From Acidimangrovimonas sediminis (lineage in GTDB: Bacteria > Pseudomonadota > Alphaproteobacteria > Rhodobacterales > Rhodobacteraceae): a stretch of 64,000 nucleotides of DNA. A program made the position numbers and the translations under genes. Where the stretch lies: NCBI RefSeq assembly GCF_002871005.1, contig NZ_PHSN01000027.1:1-64000 (forward strand). The letters run 5' to 3'. Positions 62,898 to 64,000 of this stretch are shown here, piece after piece. Each line of letters opens with the position of its first letter. Positions within the stretch are counted from its first letter, which is position 1. A model generated the notes under the pieces. That model did not search any database. It saw only the letters and a program-made list of their open reading frames with translations, and was not told the origin of the DNA.

Positions 62898-63665
62898 ATG
62901 ACTTCGCAAGCACCGCTTCCCACCATCGACCGCATCCGCCACGACCTCGTGCGCCGCAGCCTCACCGTCACTGCGCGCGAGCAGATATCGCCCGCCATGC
63001 TGCGGCTGACCTTCGGCGGCGAGGCGCTTGCAGGCTTCGCCTCCGCCGCCTTCGACGACCACTTCAAGCTGATCGTGCCCGATGGCGCGGGCGGCGAGGC
63101 GCGGCGCGACTACACCCCGCGCGCCTTCGATCCCGGGACCAACAGGCTCACCGTCGATTTCGCCCTGCATGGCGGGGCGGAAGGCGCGGGCCCCGCCACC
63201 CGATGGGCGCAGGCCGCGCAGGTGGGCGATCCCGTCGAGATCGGCGGACCACGCGGGTCGCAAAGGATCGGCGGACCGATCGCCGAATGGCTGCTGATCG
63301 GCGACGAGACCGCGCTGCCCGCCATCGGCCGTTTCGCCGAGGAGGCCGCAGACGCCGACATGCGCGCCAGCATCCGTACCCTCGTTGCCGTGCCCGAGGC
63401 GGTGGACGAACAGCCGCTGCCCGGTGTCGCCGCCCGCTGGCTGCATCGGGCCGACCCGACCGACCCGTCGCCCCTGATCGCCGCGCTGGCCGAGGAGCGT
63501 CTTGCCCCCGCCACCTTCGTCTGGATCGCCGCCGAGGGCGGTGTCGCCCGGGCGCTGCGCCGTCACCTGGTCGAGGACAGGGGCCACCCGCTGCAATGGC
63601 TCAAGGCCTCGGGCTACTGGATCAGGGGCGAGGCCGACGCCAGCGTGAAGTCGATCGCGGACTGA
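62898..63665 (+). CDS. Siderophore-interacting protein (ferric-chelate reductase)
   Basis: This 255-residue flavoprotein releases iron from ferric siderophores by reduction. The FAD domain (about 25 to 125) includes LRLTFGGEALAGFASAAFDDHFKLIVPD and RRDYTPRAFDPGTNRLTVDFALHG; the NAD(P)H/SIP domain follows with WLLIGDETALPAIGRFAEE and TFVWIAAEGGVARALRRHLVED, and GYWIRGEAD is near the end. It has no neighbouring siderophore transport genes in the window. Confidence 0.92.
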   Translation: MTSQAPLPTIDRIRHDLVRRSLTVTAREQISPAMLRLTFGGEALAGFASAAFDDHFKLIVPDGAGGEARRDYTPRAFDPGTNRLTVDFALHGGAEGAGPATRWAQAAQVGDPVEIGGPRGSQRIGGPIAEWLLIGDETALPAIGRFAEEAADADMRASIRTLVAVPEAVDEQPLPGVAARWLHRADPTDPSPLIAALAEERLAPATFVWIAAEGGVARALRRHLVEDRGHPLQWLKASGYWIRGEADASVKSIAD

Positions 63666-63750
63666 TCCTGGCCGGGGGTGGCCCGGGGTGAGCAGGGGGG
63701 GGCAAGCGGTGGCCGTTGATCTGCCCCCCGCCTTCCGCCAGCATGGCGCC

Positions 63751-64000
63751 ATGACCGACCGCCCCGCCTCTTCCCCTCCGTCCGACAGCCACGGCCCCGA
63801 GGCGCTGACCCTGCGCCAGTTCCGTTACTTCCTGCAGGTGGCCGAGACCGGATCGGTCTCGCGCGCCGCGGGCGAGGTGGGGATCTCGCAATCCGCGATC
63901 ACCGCCGCGATTCAGGCGCTGGAGGAGGAGCTTGGGTCCAAGCTTTTCCTGCGCCACCAGAAGGGGATGCGGCTGACCTCGGAAGGTCACCGCATGCTGC
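63751..64000 (+). CDS. LysR-family regulator, N-terminal part
   Basis: The gene runs off the right edge. The visible 83 codons begin MTDRPASSPPSDSHGPEALTL and contain the LysR helix-turn-helix RQFRYFLQVAETGSVSRAAGEVGISQSAITAAIQALEEELG in part, followed by KLFLRHQKGMRLTSEG. The Pro/Ser-rich first 18 residues precede the domain. The regulated genes are beyond the window. Confidence 0.85.
   Translation, partial: MTDRPASSPPSDSHGPEALTLRQFRYFLQVAETGSVSRAAGEVGISQSAITAAIQALEEELGSKLFLRHQKGMRLTSEGHRML

Overview
The window looks like an alphaproteobacterial chromosome of the Rhodobacterales (Paracoccaceae/Roseobacteraceae) type. GC content and codon bias are high. It carries murA followed by a DUF2948 gene, tctCBA with divergent tctDE, an imuA-imuB-dnaE2 mutagenesis cassette, and divergent katG/oxyR. 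Short intergenic hairpin repeats built around CTTCGAAG and AAATATCCCGGGGG occur between genes. These assignments come from reading motifs and protein family patterns; no database search was run.

Layout, left to right. Positions 1 to about 2900 are one end of an integrated element: a tyrosine integrase, an AlpA-type regulator and small unknown genes, all on the minus strand, with the rest beyond the left edge. From 3.2 to 9.4 kb there is a patatin / acetoacetate decarboxylase / 3-hydroxybutyrate dehydrogenase operon, then an EmrAB-like efflux pair coupled to a Nudix gene. From 9.4 to 15.0 kb a two-component system and a small membrane protein face corA and a DegP-type protease; a shared 20-base motif lies in front of corA and in front of the protease. 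From 15.3 to 18.8 kb lie tRNA-Thr, a small protein, murA, DUF2948, a GNAT gene broken by an in-frame TGA, and yebC. From 18.9 to 25.4 kb there is a complete tripartite tricarboxylate transporter facing a TctDE two-component system that is coupled to a third gene for a binding protein; a near-perfect PHO-box-like direct repeat lies between them.

From 25.5 to 34.6 kb are mscL, pheT, mobB-mobA (MobA with a long acidic tail), a GT39 glycosyltransferase, cbpA-cbpM and a Nudix hydrolase. From 34.9 to 37.4 kb is a compact GSCFA / SGNH / methyltransferase operon of unknown purpose. It ends in twin 20-base palindromes. From 37.5 to 51.9 kb lie a VOC protein, a GNAT, katG/oxyR with two visible dyads, a large chemoreceptor, a membrane protein, and an acyl-CoA module (acyl-CoA dehydrogenase, CoA transferase, acyl-CoA synthetase) with a divergent LysR gene.

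From 52.1 to 58.5 kb is the imuA-imuB-dnaE2 cassette. It is unusual because short tandem repeats and a dispersed intergenic repeat have entered or flank all three genes, including the N-terminal coding region and PHP domain of DnaE2. From 58.7 kb to the right end are tartrate dehydrogenase, hemP behind an iron-box-like dyad, a flavin monooxygenase with a DUF2783 partner and a divergent LuxR regulator, a siderophore-interacting reductase, and the start of a LysR gene.

No CRISPR array, toxin cluster or phage structural gene was seen. The strongest leads are the dnaE2 repeat invasion, the proposed envelope regulon sharing a motif, the PHO-like box in the tct divergent region, and the GSCFA/SGNH/methyltransferase operon.
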